DNA of 64,000 nucleotides from Chitinophagaceae bacterium PMP191F (GCA_001302245.1 LGYU01000011.1:1-64000), one strand, 5' to 3'. Shown: positions 45,292 through 54,616, counted from the stretch's first letter. Notes: a model not told the origin generated them from the letters alone. Made by a program: numbers and translations.

Positions 45292-47763
45292 CTATTTTTT
45301 CAGATGTGTTTCAAACAGTTTGTAAATGCGTTTGTATTCATCGGTCCAGCTACTGGGTTCTACAAATCCATGATCTTCTACAGGATATACTGCCAGTTCC
45401 CAGTCATTTTTACCCAGCTCTATCAGCTTCTGTGACAAACGGATAATATCCTGGAAATGTACATTCACATCTACCATTCCATGACACATCAGCAGATGAC
45501 CTTTTAAACCTGCTGCAAAGTTAATGGGCGAACTTCTGTAATAGGCAATGCTGTCATTGAATGGTTCATTCAGAATGTTGGCTGTATAGCCGTGGTTGTA
45601 ATGCGCCCAATCGGTTACTGAACGCAATGCGCCGCCTGCAGCAAATACATCGGGTTGATTAAACATGGCCATCAGGGTAATAAATCCGCCATAAGATCCG
45701 CCATACAGACCGATGTTCTTTGGATTTACGCCCAGCTTTTCTACCATATATTTTGCACCGTCTACCTGGTCGCTGAGGTCTTTGCCGCCCATGTAGCGGT
45801 AAATACCGGTGCGCCAGTCGCGGCCATAACCAGCACTGCCGCGGTAATCGATGTCCAGTACCGTATAACCGTTATCGGCCAGCATATTGTTGAACATGTA
45901 TTCACGAAAATAGCTGCTCCACCATTTGTGTGCATTCTGCAGGTATCCGGCACCGTGTACAAAGATCACTGCCGGTTTGGAAGGTGCCTGTTGTGCCGGT
46001 TTGTACAAACGTGCATATACAGTAGCACCATCCTGTGCAGGGAAAGTGATCACTTCTGGATCTTTCCATGCATAGCTCTTAAATTCTGTACTTTGTGCCA
46101 GCGTAGTTACCTGCTGCACTTTACCACCGGGTTTGTTTTCCTGTACATACAGTTCCCAGGGTTTATTGCTATAGGAATACAGGAATGCGATCCATTTTTC
46201 ATCCGGTGAAAGACTTACCTGGTTGGCACCGGTCATGGTAGTGATACGTTCTGCTTTACCACCTGTTGCCGGTAAACGGTAGAAATGCTGTTCGCCGGGA
46301 TGTACTTCATTGGTGGTGATGTAGAAGTATTTTTTGTCGTTGGAAAGCGCTACACTTTGTACTTCGTACTTGCCACTGGTAAGCGTTTTCTTTTCCTTGC
46401 TGATCACATTGATCGTGTACAGGTGTGAGTAACCTGTGGCTTCAGACTGGAACCAGAAGTTGGTATTGTCGATCCAGCCGGTATTGCTACCCCCAAAACC
46501 ACTGGTGCCGGGACCTCCGATCCATGCTTCATCACGCTGGCGATCCAGCAGTGATAATTTGCCTGTTGAGTCCAGCAACATGATCCAGCGGTCTTTATTG
46601 TCCTGTGCACGCAATTCTACTACGGCAAAACCTCCGGCGGGCGACCATTGCGGGTTGGTAAATGTCACGGGACGTACAGCAGGATGTTTGCTTTTTTCTT
46701 CATACACAGCAGGATAATCTTTTACATAATCCGGCAGATCGCGGATACCCGGTACGGAATCTGTTTTTATCTGCCATACAGTGTCCAGTTTGGTATCGAA
46801 CAGGAACAGTTCCTGTGTGCTTTGTGTATTGCCTACCTTGGTTCTGCCAGGTATATCTTCTGTAAAACCACTTTCTGTAACGTAGTTGGGAACAATGGTG
46901 TTTTTTGAAATAACAGCGGGTGCTTTGATCAGGCGGTAAGTGATGAAACGACCGTCGGTACTGATGGAAGTACCGGATAATGTTTTGTCTTCGATATTGA
47001 TAGTACGCAATGTTTTTTCCTTCGGAAATAATTTGCGCATGGAATCTGCCTGGTCTCTTTTGGATTTTCTGTTTTGCAGTACCAGTGAATTGGTCAATGA
47101 TTCGGTCTGTAACCATTTATCCTGTGGATTGCCGCTTGCTGCACGGTTATTACCGGCTCCTGCGGCACCGCTACGTACAGGAGGTTGCTGACCACCACCT
47201 CCGCCACGCTGAAAGCCTCCACCTGCAGGTACTACCGGTGCAGCAGTTGCTGCAGATGCCTGGAAATTGGTTAACTGCGTGGTAATGCCGGTGGCAATTT
47301 CCCATGAGTAAAGATTCTGATTGCGGGTGTATACAATTCTGCTGTCATTGAAAGAAAATACAGGATTGTTTTCTGATTCGGCAGTGATGGTGATACGGCG
47401 TTTGGCACCTGTTTTTACATCCACCCAAAAGATATCGCCCAGGTTGCTGTATACATAGCTGGTACGTTTACTGTTATAGCGGATATCATTTTCCCTTAAC
47501 AGGTTTTCGCGAAACGAATACGTTGTTTTAGCGGGTGTTAATGCGGTGGGCGTAATGTAGTACAAGGAATCGGAAGGCGCGTTGTCAGGATTCCAGGAAA
47601 AGAGAATGTATTTGCTGTCTACACTCCAGTATGGTGATCCGGGTGATACGCCTATCCATTTGGGGTCGCGCATAATTTTCTCAACAGTCAGTGAACCCAA
47701 TGACTGGCTGCGTGCTGCAAAAGTGCTCAGCAACAACAGCAAAGGCAGAGTGGATTTTTTCAT
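45292..47763 (-). CDS. Exported S9-family prolyl oligopeptidase/DPP4-like peptidase
   Basis: This 823-residue peptidase has a signal peptide (about 1-18), a beta-propeller (about 20-560) and an alpha/beta-hydrolase domain (about 570-823). The triad is Ser690 in YGGSYGGF, Asp765 in GMVDVNVH and His798 in VEDHGF. DPP4-type enzymes remove Xaa-Pro dipeptides. A DPP4-type double-Glu motif is not evident, so the exact specificity is open. The propeller contains an unusual glycine-rich insert, near residues 175-215 (GGGFQRGGGGGQQPP is part of it). It is monocistronic. Confidence 0.88.
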   Translation of the reverse strand: MKKSTLPLLLLLSTFAARSQSLGSLTVEKIMRDPKWIGVSPGSPYWSVDSKYILFSWNPDNAPSDSLYYITPTALTPAKTTYSFRENLLRENDIRYNSKRTSYVYSNLGDIFWVDVKTGAKRRITITAESENNPVFSFNDSRIVYTRNQNLYSWEIATGITTQLTNFQASAATAAPVVPAGGGFQRGGGGGQQPPVRSGAAGAGNNRAASGNPQDKWLQTESLTNSLVLQNRKSKRDQADSMRKLFPKEKTLRTINIEDKTLSGTSISTDGRFITYRLIKAPAVISKNTIVPNYVTESGFTEDIPGRTKVGNTQSTQELFLFDTKLDTVWQIKTDSVPGIRDLPDYVKDYPAVYEEKSKHPAVRPVTFTNPQWSPAGGFAVVELRAQDNKDRWIMLLDSTGKLSLLDRQRDEAWIGGPGTSGFGGSNTGWIDNTNFWFQSEATGYSHLYTINVISKEKKTLTSGKYEVQSVALSNDKKYFYITTNEVHPGEQHFYRLPATGGKAERITTMTGANQVSLSPDEKWIAFLYSYSNKPWELYVQENKPGGKVQQVTTLAQSTEFKSYAWKDPEVITFPAQDGATVYARLYKPAQQAPSKPAVIFVHGAGYLQNAHKWWSSYFREYMFNNMLADNGYTVLDIDYRGSAGYGRDWRTGIYRYMGGKDLSDQVDGAKYMVEKLGVNPKNIGLYGGSYGGFITLMAMFNQPDVFAAGGALRSVTDWAHYNHGYTANILNEPFNDSIAYYRSSPINFAAGLKGHLLMCHGMVDVNVHFQDIIRLSQKLIELGKNDWELAVYPVEDHGFVEPSSWTDEYKRIYKLFETHLKK

Positions 47764-47784
47764 GTGTATGGTTATGTCAATTTG

Positions 47785-47945
47785 GTAGCAGGTAACAGGT
47801 TGCAGGTTATAAGCTAACTGCTGTATTATATACTTTATGTGCTGGTATTAAACCACTTTATGCAGCATGCTTAAATTTATGAGCAAGGCTGTACCAACAC
47901 GCTGTTCGTTTGCTTATAACCTATAACTTAAAACATATAACTTGT
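47785..47945. repeat. Degenerate intergenic repeat words, copy 5
   Basis: The gap between mgtE and the S9 peptidase holds AGGTAACAGGTTGCAGGTTATAAG (47790-47813, one unit of the family) and TATAACCTATAACTTAAAAC (near 47916-47935). The two halves are near-inverse copies of one another. Confidence 0.6.
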
Positions 47946-47947
47946 TA

Positions 47948-49336
47948 TCACAGCAAAATATTTCGCAGGAACAGGTATGCCATGGAGAAGTAAATCACCA
48001 GACCGGTTACATCCACCAGGGTAGCTACAAACGGTGCAGAGGACGTAGCGGGGTCGGCACCAAGTTTCTTCAATACAATCGGCAACATGGAACCTGATAT
48101 GGTACCCCACAAAACCACTCCGATCAGCGATGAACCTACAGTTATTCCAATCATCACAGTATGCTCTCCGTAAGTATGAAATACCATGTTCCACAATACC
48201 ACACGACAAAAACCTATCAATCCCAGTACGCCACCCAGTAAAAGACCCGATACCAGTTCGCGACGCATTACCCGCCACCAGTCTGAAACTGTAATTTCAC
48301 CAATGGCCATAGCCTGGATGATCAGTGTGGAAGCCTGTGATCCGCTGTTACCACCGCTGGAAATAATAAGGGGAACAAACAATGCCAGCACTACAGCTTT
48401 GGCAATTTCATCCTCAAAATATCCCATGGCGGTTGCTGTAAGCATTTCGCCCAGAAACAAAACTATTAACCAGACTACTCTTTTCTTGAATAATTTGATG
48501 ATAGGCATTTCAAGGTAAGGTTCGTCCAGTGCTTCGGTACCACCGATCTTCTGAATGTCTTCGCTGAACTCTTCCTGTGCTACCCACAGTACGTCATCAA
48601 TGGTAACAATACCCAGCAGGATATTTTTATCGTCTACAACCGGTAAAGCCACGCGGTTGTTCATTTTGAAGATCTGGCTGGCTACTTCCTGGTCGTCATG
48701 AACGTTCAGTGTAATGAATCGGTCGTCAATAATTTCGCCGATCTGTTTATCGGGACTGGCCAGGATGATCTCGCGGATCCGGATATCGTCTACAAATTCC
48801 CCTTTATCGTTGACCACATAAATTACATCAATGGTTTCGCTGTCTTTCCCTACTTCACGGATATGCTCCAGTACCTCCTGTACGGTCCAGTCTATCTGTA
48901 CGGCAATATAGTCCGGGGTCATCAGCCTGCCCACACTGCTTTCGGGATAGCCCAGCAGCGACAGGGTTACTTTACGTTCTTCGGGGTCCAGTAATTTGAT
49001 CAGCTCTTTTACTACTTCACTAGGCAGCTCTTCCAGGAAAGAGGTGCGGTCATCCGCAGGCAGTTCGTTCAGCAGTTCGGCTGTTTTAAACGGGGGAAGC
49101 GCCTGTATAATGGTCTTTTGAGCAGAGAAATCGAGAATTTTGAACACACTGGCAGCACGGTGTATGCTCATGTTGCTGATGATCTGACTTTCATATTCAG
49201 GAAATTCATTGATCAGTTCAGCTACATCACTGATGTTCTGATCATTGAGAAAATCCCTGATCTGAAGCACATCTTCTTTTTGTACCAGTTTTTCAAACTG
49301 ATCTTTTAATTCTTCATTTTCGAACTCCATGCTCAT
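47948..49336 (-). CDS. mgtE: MgtE magnesium channel
   Basis: This 462-residue protein imports Mg2+ across the inner membrane. It has the N domain (about 1-130), with LPPFKTAELLNELPADDRT and the GYPESSVGRLMTPDY linker, a CBS pair (about 135-255) that senses Mg2+, and five membrane helices (about 285-462) with SGGNSGSQASTLIIQAMA as the pore signature. The CBS domains gate the pore when Mg2+ is high. Two in-frame ATGs (49336 and 49330) are possible; the -7 box ends four bases before the first. Confidence 0.94.
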   Translation of the reverse strand: MSMEFENEELKDQFEKLVQKEDVLQIRDFLNDQNISDVAELINEFPEYESQIISNMSIHRAASVFKILDFSAQKTIIQALPPFKTAELLNELPADDRTSFLEELPSEVVKELIKLLDPEERKVTLSLLGYPESSVGRLMTPDYIAVQIDWTVQEVLEHIREVGKDSETIDVIYVVNDKGEFVDDIRIREIILASPDKQIGEIIDDRFITLNVHDDQEVASQIFKMNNRVALPVVDDKNILLGIVTIDDVLWVAQEEFSEDIQKIGGTEALDEPYLEMPIIKLFKKRVVWLIVLFLGEMLTATAMGYFEDEIAKAVVLALFVPLIISSGGNSGSQASTLIIQAMAIGEITVSDWWRVMRRELVSGLLLGGVLGLIGFCRVVLWNMVFHTYGEHTVMIGITVGSSLIGVVLWGTISGSMLPIVLKKLGADPATSSAPFVATLVDVTGLVIYFSMAYLFLRNILL

Positions 49337-49340
49337 GCGC

Positions 49341-49348
49341 CAAATTTA
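49341..49348 (-). promoter_or_regulatory. -7 box of mgtE
   Basis: On the minus strand it reads TAAATTTG, an exact match, with four bases (GCGC) to the ATG at 49336. This predicts a leaderless mRNA. Confidence 0.5.
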
Positions 49349-49466
49349 CAGTACTCCGCGAAAACAGTTGTAAGTTTTCCCGAATGCTTTTGTTATAAGT
49401 TTATTGATCCGGGGAAGCAGGTTTAAAGGAAAAGGTTTAAGGTATATGGAGGAAGGTTGGGCGTGC

Positions 49467-49474
49467 TATCTTTG
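49467..49474 (+). promoter_or_regulatory. -7 box of the SET-domain gene
   Basis: TATCTTTG matches TAnnTTTG about 60 bases before the chosen ATG at 49534. Confidence 0.4.
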
Positions 49475-49533
49475 ACTCATTGCTAAATGGGAATCTGTTC
49501 TTAAATCAGCAATTTTCCTGCTATTTTTATTCC

Positions 49534-49920
49534 ATGATTTTACCTTGCCTGTTCATAGCGCCTTCCGGTAACAGGGGGCGGGGCGTATTTACTTCGGAAA
49601 AAATAAAAAAAGGGACTGTTATTGAAATTGCTCCTGTTATAGTAATGGGACAAAAGGACAGGGGGCTGCTGGATCAAACCCTGTTGCACGATTATATTTT
49701 TGAATGGGGAGAAGAGCGGAATCAATGCTGTATGGCCTTGGGATATGTACCTGTTTACAATCATTCCTATACCTCCAACTGCGAGTATGAAATGGATTTT
49801 GACAGTGAACTGATCTCTGTAAAAACAGTGCGTACGGTGCAGGCCGGCGAAGAACTTTTTATCAATTACAACGGAGACTGGAACGATGCCAAGCCGGTTT
49901 GGTTTGAGGTGAAGGAGTAG
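49534..49920 (+). CDS. Small SET-domain protein
   Basis: This 128-residue protein consists of a SET domain alone. Visible motifs are GNRGRGVFTSEKIKKGTVIE at the N-terminus, VYNHSYTSNCEY (the NHS motif that binds S-adenosylmethionine) and ELFINYNGDW at the C-terminus. SET domains transfer methyl groups to lysine side chains. No pre-SET or post-SET cysteine cluster is seen. The target in bacteria is unknown; a ribosomal or surface protein is possible. The frame is open to 49480, but MILPCLFIAP at 49534 gives the typical SET start. It stands alone, convergent with the DUF4403 gene. Confidence 0.82.
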   Translation: MILPCLFIAPSGNRGRGVFTSEKIKKGTVIEIAPVIVMGQKDRGLLDQTLLHDYIFEWGEERNQCCMALGYVPVYNHSYTSNCEYEMDFDSELISVKTVRTVQAGEELFINYNGDWNDAKPVWFEVKE

Positions 49921-49924
49921 CGGA

Positions 49925-50010
49925 GAAAGGTACCAGGTGCAAGGAAGAAGCTGAGAGCTATAAGCCTCGGGTGGCGAGCAAATACAATAGCGATCACTAC
50001 GATTCACGAT
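49925..50010. repeat. Degenerate intergenic repeat words, copy 6
   Basis: GGTACCAGGTGCAAGG at 49929-49944 differs by one base from 9443-9458. GCGAGCAAATACAA at 49974-49987 is identical to 1203-1216. CACTACGATTCACGATCC follows. Confidence 0.65.
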
Positions 50011-50015
50011 CCTTA

Positions 50016-51434
50016 CTATTTCAACAAACTTGCCGGTGGGGCGCCTACCAGGCTGATATTCCCTCTGATGTATGCCTGTACCTGGATGTAGTCTTTTTGT
50101 GGCAATAAACCTATCAGTTTTATTTCCTGAAAAGTGCCGGTTGTATTCATCCAGTCGGTTACCTGTTGATTGAGCCTGGCTTCAATAGCTGCCTTGTTTT
50201 TCTGGATCAGGGCTGCAATATCCAGTACCGTCTGGTTCTGCAACTGCTTCATGATCTTTTTATGAAATAAATTCTGTGCAATTCTCAGCATCATGTCCTT
50301 GGTGTCCACATCAAAACTGATATCGGGCATGGAAAGCACCTGTCTGGAGGAGTCGAGTAAGGGAGTGCCGCTCAGGTGCAATATACCTTTGCGATTGCCG
50401 GTAAAAGAAACATCTACCTGAACTTTTCCGGTATTGGTGCCGCTTACATTTACATTTTTGATCACAAATGTTCTGCCATCTACCTCAAATGGTTTATTAC
50501 TTAAACTATCGTTCAGCAGTTTGTTGAAGAATTTGTATTCATATACGGCATCGAGATAGGTGCTGATATTACCGTTGTAATCGGTATTGCTGATAGCAGG
50601 CAATGCTGCATGAGTAACCAGCCGGTTACTGTCTGATGAAAACTTAGGACTGCCATTGAAACCCAGTGAGAAAAACAGGGTGTCTTTAACTACATTGAAC
50701 CGGCCGATGCGTAAAGCTGTAGGGTTGAGGTTCAGGAAACCATAATTGCTTACCGGCATTACCCGACTGCCACCATTGCGCCATTGCTGTAACAACGGGT
50801 TGTTGTTAAGTGTTTGTACAAACTGGTCGAATGTAACGCAATAGTTTTGCAGTGAGGCTTTGATGCTGTCCATTACCTGTCCGGTCATATCATTTTGCAA
50901 CAGGGTCACCTGGCATTTGTCAATAGGCGTAACGCTGTTGAGCCGGGTAGTGGTTTGTACCTGGTGGTTGGGTAATACAGACAGTAATGAACTGATTGAA
51001 ATATCTACCCTGCGCATGGTTTCACTGCCAAAACCACAACTGCCGTTTACCCAGGGTGAAACCTGCCTGTTCATTGCACAAACGGTACGACTGCCGGCAA
51101 TCTGGTAATAACCTCTTAACGCAATGGTAACTTTGTTGTTGACGCAACTGAACACAAATGGCGAGCGCACAAACCGGTATTTGTAACGAAAATCGCAGCT
51201 GCTGGGGGAGTAATCGGGCCATTTATCGTTGGTAAATTCTTTGGCGGTGGAGCTGTCCATCATGGCCAGCAACGGACGCATGTAAACTTTTACAGGAATA
51301 TTGATCTCCGAAACAGGCAGTGGCGGCAATAACCGGGCGGCAGTTTCAGCAGTGGCAGTGGTTTTTTTTGAGCTGCCACAGGATACCAGGAAAGCCAGTA
51401 CTGTGCATGCAAGTAAACCCTGTATGTATTTCAT
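50016..51434 (-). CDS. DUF4403 family lipoprotein
   Basis: This 472-residue protein has a lipoprotein signal, LLACTVLAFLVSCGSSKK, with Cys18 as the lipid site. The mature part matches the DUF4403 layout: two related beta-rich halves resembling lipid-binding (BPI/SMP-like) tubular folds, with RPLLAMMDS near the start and DTKDMMLRIAQNLFHKK near 385-400. Its role is unknown; a periplasmic lipid carrier is one guess. The frame is open to 51461, but the lipobox and the -7 box at 51459-51466 favour the ATG at 51434. Confidence 0.82.
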   Translation of the reverse strand: MKYIQGLLACTVLAFLVSCGSSKKTTATAETAARLLPPLPVSEINIPVKVYMRPLLAMMDSSTAKEFTNDKWPDYSPSSCDFRYKYRFVRSPFVFSCVNNKVTIALRGYYQIAGSRTVCAMNRQVSPWVNGSCGFGSETMRRVDISISSLLSVLPNHQVQTTTRLNSVTPIDKCQVTLLQNDMTGQVMDSIKASLQNYCVTFDQFVQTLNNNPLLQQWRNGGSRVMPVSNYGFLNLNPTALRIGRFNVVKDTLFFSLGFNGSPKFSSDSNRLVTHAALPAISNTDYNGNISTYLDAVYEYKFFNKLLNDSLSNKPFEVDGRTFVIKNVNVSGTNTGKVQVDVSFTGNRKGILHLSGTPLLDSSRQVLSMPDISFDVDTKDMMLRIAQNLFHKKIMKQLQNQTVLDIAALIQKNKAAIEARLNQQVTDWMNTTGTFQEIKLIGLLPQKDYIQVQAYIRGNISLVGAPPASLLK

Positions 51435-51458
51435 GGGGGAAATGAATGGTTGCGGACT

Positions 51459-51466
51459 CAAATATA
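51459..51466 (-). promoter_or_regulatory. -7 box of the DUF4403 gene
   Basis: On the minus strand it reads TATATTTG, an exact match, 24 bases upstream of the ATG at 51434. It overlaps the upstream in-frame candidate start at 51461, so that start is unlikely. Confidence 0.5.
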
Positions 51467-51656
51467 GTAGGAAAGTGTGGATCGTAAAACGACAGGCGGC
51501 TGGCTACAGGTATACAGGCGTTTCGCCGGATGTAAACCTGCTTCGATGACTGGTTTTTCCGTTTCCCGGTGATTTGCTTGTTCAGCTTGGCAGGAAGTTG
51601 TCATTTTGCAAACCGGGTGCGTTAACAAATGCGCACGAATGTATATCTTGAGAAAT

Positions 51657-52721
51657 ATGAAACGAGGCTGGAAAACGGATGCGGCGAATTGTGCAAGTTT
51701 CGGGAATTTCAAATATCTCCCGTATGTTATCATTTTCAAATTTACCCTTGCCATTTCTTTTATCAGGTACCTGCTAATAGATGAGTGGACATTGAGCATG
51801 CATGTGGGGGTATTTTTTATACAACTGTGTTTCCTGGTCATTACCTGGAAACTGATCGAACGGCTGAGTTCTTTCCTGGATAAACGTATCCCGTTCAGTA
51901 AAGATCTGCGGAAAAGGGTCATGGCGCAGATCATACTATCGTTGTTATGCCTGGCGCCTTTCGCGTTTCTGGTATTGTATGTTTTCCGCGATTTTATGCC
52001 CAGCTATGCCACGCCACAGTTTATGGTGATGATAGCGGTGCTGTTCCTGATCATTATAGTGCTGGTCAATTTCATTTATTACTTCAAATATTTTTTTGAA
52101 CGCTGGCAGCAATCGGTATTGCACAATGCTGAGCTGCAGGTAAAGGCAGCTCAGTTGGAAAAAGAGAAATCCATTATGCAGTACCATCACCTGAAAAATC
52201 AGGTGAATCCGCATTTTATGTTCAATGCCTTTACATCGCTGGACGGACTGATACAAGTGAATCCTGATCTGGCTTCAGATTTTATCAGGCATCTTTCAAA
52301 AGTGTACCGGTATGTACTGGAACATAAGGAAAACGAAGTAGTGACCGTACAAACGGAATATGGATTTATACAGAACTATATTTCATTGCTGAACATTCGT
52401 TTTAAAGATGCGTTATTTATCCATCTGCATATTTCGCAGAATGGAATGGAAAAAGGTATTGTGATGGTAACGTTGCAAATGCTGATTGATAATGCCCTGA
52501 AGCATAATAAGCTGGAAGAAGCATCTCCGCTTGTGATCAAAGTATGGGATAATGGAGATACCCTTTGTGTACGTAATAACAAACAACTGCGCAAGCATAT
52601 CGAGTTGTCAACCCGACACGGATTGCAGCAACTGAAACAATTATACACTTACCTTAGTACTGTACCGGTAACGGCTACCGACACTGAAGAATATTTTGAA
52701 GTTAACCTGCCTTTGTTATGA
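51657..52721 (+). CDS. LytS-like sensor histidine kinase (pair 2)
   Basis: This 354-residue kinase has four predicted membrane helices (about 22-40, 47-66, 90-111 and 121-143), a coiled coil (about 150-175), the motif LKNQVNPHFMFNAFTSLDGL with His186, and a GHKL ATPase domain with LQMLIDNALKHN. The ATP lid GTGLGL-type motif is degenerate (HGLQQLKQLY), which may lower activity. The frame is open to 51606; MKRGWKTD at 51657 is chosen for a normal cytoplasmic N-terminus, but MYILRN at 51639 is also possible. It overlaps the next gene by four bases (ATGA), so the pair is coupled. Confidence 0.88.
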   Translation: MKRGWKTDAANCASFGNFKYLPYVIIFKFTLAISFIRYLLIDEWTLSMHVGVFFIQLCFLVITWKLIERLSSFLDKRIPFSKDLRKRVMAQIILSLLCLAPFAFLVLYVFRDFMPSYATPQFMVMIAVLFLIIIVLVNFIYYFKYFFERWQQSVLHNAELQVKAAQLEKEKSIMQYHHLKNQVNPHFMFNAFTSLDGLIQVNPDLASDFIRHLSKVYRYVLEHKENEVVTVQTEYGFIQNYISLLNIRFKDALFIHLHISQNGMEKGIVMVTLQMLIDNALKHNKLEEASPLVIKVWDNGDTLCVRNNKQLRKHIELSTRHGLQQLKQLYTYLSTVPVTATDTEEYFEVNLPLL

Positions 52722-53485
52722 ATATCCTGATCATTGAAGATGAGCCGCTGGTAGCTATCAGTCTTGCTAAAATGGTGCGTGAACTGGAACCGAATGCAAC
52801 TATCATGGGGCCGGTGGGCAGCGTGCGTGAATCAAAAATATGGTTGTCTGAGAACCCGCATCCCGACCTGGTATTGTCTGATATCCAGTTGTCGGACGGT
52901 ATCAGCCTGGATATTTTTTCTTCGGGCCAGGTTACCTGCCCGGTTATTTTTACCACTGCCTACAACGAATATGCTGTACGGGCTTTTAAGGTGAACAGTA
53001 TTGATTATTTGCTGAAACCGGTTGATAAAAAAGAGCTGCAGGCCGCGTTACAGAAATTTCACCTTTTGCAACTGAAGTTTTCCAATGAATCTTACCTGCG
53101 CGAGATCGCAGAACTGTTCAGCAATTTCGGGCAGGTGAAAAAATTTAAGGACCGTTTTGCTGTACACGCCGGACGTTCTGTAACACTGGTTACTACGGAG
53201 GATATTGTTTGTTTTATTAAAGAAGAACTCATTTACCTGGTCAATAAAGAAGGGAAAAAGTTTATTACAGACTACCGTTCACTGGATGAAGTGGAGGAGC
53301 TTTTGAACCCCGACCTGTTTTTCCGCGCCAACCGCCAGCACCTGATACAATTGCCTTTTATTGAAAGTTACCGTAGCGATGATACCGGTAAACTGGTGGT
53401 TACATTGCGCAATGCCAAACCCTGCGAAGTGATTGTGAGTAAAGAAAAAGCAGGTGAATTCCGCCAGTGGTTCGAGCAATCGTAA
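52718..53485 (+). CDS. LytTR-family response regulator (pair 2)
   Basis: This 255-residue regulator has a receiver (about 1-120) with Glu7/Asp8, phosphoacceptor Asp55 in LVLSDIQLSDG and Lys in LLKPVDKK (about 101), and a LytTR domain (about 150-250) with FFRANRQHLIQL. It is coupled to the kinase just upstream. The typical divergence (SDIQL rather than LDI.MP) resembles the BaeR/YehT-like subgroup seen in Bacteroidota LytTR proteins with His_kinase partners. The targets are not visible here; a -7 box and terminator at 53570-53916 lie downstream. Confidence 0.92.
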   Translation: MNILIIEDEPLVAISLAKMVRELEPNATIMGPVGSVRESKIWLSENPHPDLVLSDIQLSDGISLDIFSSGQVTCPVIFTTAYNEYAVRAFKVNSIDYLLKPVDKKELQAALQKFHLLQLKFSNESYLREIAELFSNFGQVKKFKDRFAVHAGRSVTLVTTEDIVCFIKEELIYLVNKEGKKFITDYRSLDEVEELLNPDLFFRANRQHLIQLPFIESYRSDDTGKLVVTLRNAKPCEVIVSKEKAGEFRQWFEQS

Positions 53486-53939
53486 GCAATTCATTATACA
53501 ATATCTACTGTTTGGTGGCTGTTTGCCACAATCTGGTCACTATTGTCTTTAACAGGTGATTTTACATAGTAGCTTTGCCTCGTCAAATGGAATTATGGCG
53601 TAGCCGGTATGTACCTGCAAAGCATTTTCCATTGTTATTATCAATATCGTTTGGTTAGCAACTGATGAAGGTATCAGTTATAACATTTTCCGGTTTCTGC
53701 AAGCAGAAGCTTACCCACACAGGAATCAAACGAAGATTGACGGCAGATATCCTTACTAATATACTGCTCTTATTTCCGGGTACCTGGTAACAGGTAACAG
53801 CATGCTATTGCCGAAAAAAAACGCAGACAATAATGCATATATCTTTTTAGAGTTCGTATCAGAGGTTTTCACAGGATTTTGGATGATCCTTCCTTTTCTA
53901 AGGAAGGATTTTTTTTGCATAAGTATAAGCTGATTTAGA
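53486..53939. other. Gene-free stretch that may encode a small RNA or peptide
   Basis: This 454-base stretch lies between the LytTR regulator and the convergent AlkD-like gene. It holds a -7 box TAGCTTTG (53570-53577), a 23-codon frame from ATG 53587 (MELWRSRYVPAKHFPLLLSI and three more), a hairpin AACTGAT...ATCAGTT right after it (near 53661-53680), GTACCTGGTAACAGGTAACAG words near 53780, and a strong terminator at 53886-53916. The parts are consistent with a transcription unit of about 330 bases. No known small RNA family was recognised (no tmRNA, RNase P or SRP core). Confidence 0.35.
53886..53916 (+). terminator. Strong plus-strand terminator
   Basis: ATCCTTCCTT (53886-53895) pairs perfectly with 53900-53909 around four bases, followed by eight T (53909-53916). 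It is 400 bases past the LytTR regulator stop. It could end that operon or a separate transcript. Confidence 0.82.
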
Positions 53940-54605
53940 TTAACCGATGCGTTTCAACGCTTCACGTTTACTCAATGGCGCTAGTGTATGTGTATTAACA
54001 AACTGCTGTACCCATCCGGGATTGGTTTTGGAATATTCACGTAAAGCCCAGCCTATGGCTTTTTGTACGAAGAATTCCTTTGAACGTGCACAATGAAGAA
54101 TATATGCGGATAGTAGTTTGGTATCTGTTTTACTGCGGTAGGCTTTCTGAAAAATGATACTGCTGCGTTGTAACCAGAAGTTATCTGACTGGTTCCATTG
54201 TTTTGTTACCTGTTTTGTTTGTTCCGGAAAACGTAGAAAGTAAGGTCCTGTAATTTCACTGGAAATAGCATCTACTGTATCCCACCAGCTTTTATGGGTG
54301 ATCATGTATTCGGCCAGGTAGATAATATCTTTTTCCCATTCCTTTTTATAAACCGCCAATAGTTCTATGGCAAAATAATGCAGTTCGCGATAAGGTTGTT
54401 GCCATATTGCTTTGATGATTACCGGCAGTTCTTCATATGCCGGCAATTCATTTTTCATGTATGCTTTGCTGGTACTTCTGCGCAGTGGTGTAGGCAATCC
54501 GAAATGTTCAAACTGGTTACGCAGATATGCTTTGGCAGAAGCTGCATGGACAGTATCGGCATGTTTGCGGAAAGCTTTTTCAATGCCTGTAATGTAAACG
54601 TGCAT
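53940..54605 (-). CDS. AlkD-like DNA alkylation repair protein
   Basis: This 221-residue protein is built of HEAT-like helix pairs as in AlkC/AlkD DNA glycosylases, which remove N3- and N7-alkylated purines without base flipping. Landmarks are FGLPTPLRRSTSKAY, ELHYFAIELLAVYKK, TYKSWWDTVDAIS-like THKSWWDTVDAISSEI (with the Trp and Asp expected at the site) and FVQKAIGWALREYSKTNP. Size fits the family. It lies 11 bases downstream of the bestrophin gene on the same strand, so the two probably share a transcript. Confidence 0.88.
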   Translation of the reverse strand: MHVYITGIEKAFRKHADTVHAASAKAYLRNQFEHFGLPTPLRRSTSKAYMKNELPAYEELPVIIKAIWQQPYRELHYFAIELLAVYKKEWEKDIIYLAEYMITHKSWWDTVDAISSEITGPYFLRFPEQTKQVTKQWNQSDNFWLQRSSIIFQKAYRSKTDTKLLSAYILHCARSKEFFVQKAIGWALREYSKTNPGWVQQFVNTHTLAPLSKREALKRIG

Positions 54606-54616
54606 ATTGCAATGGG

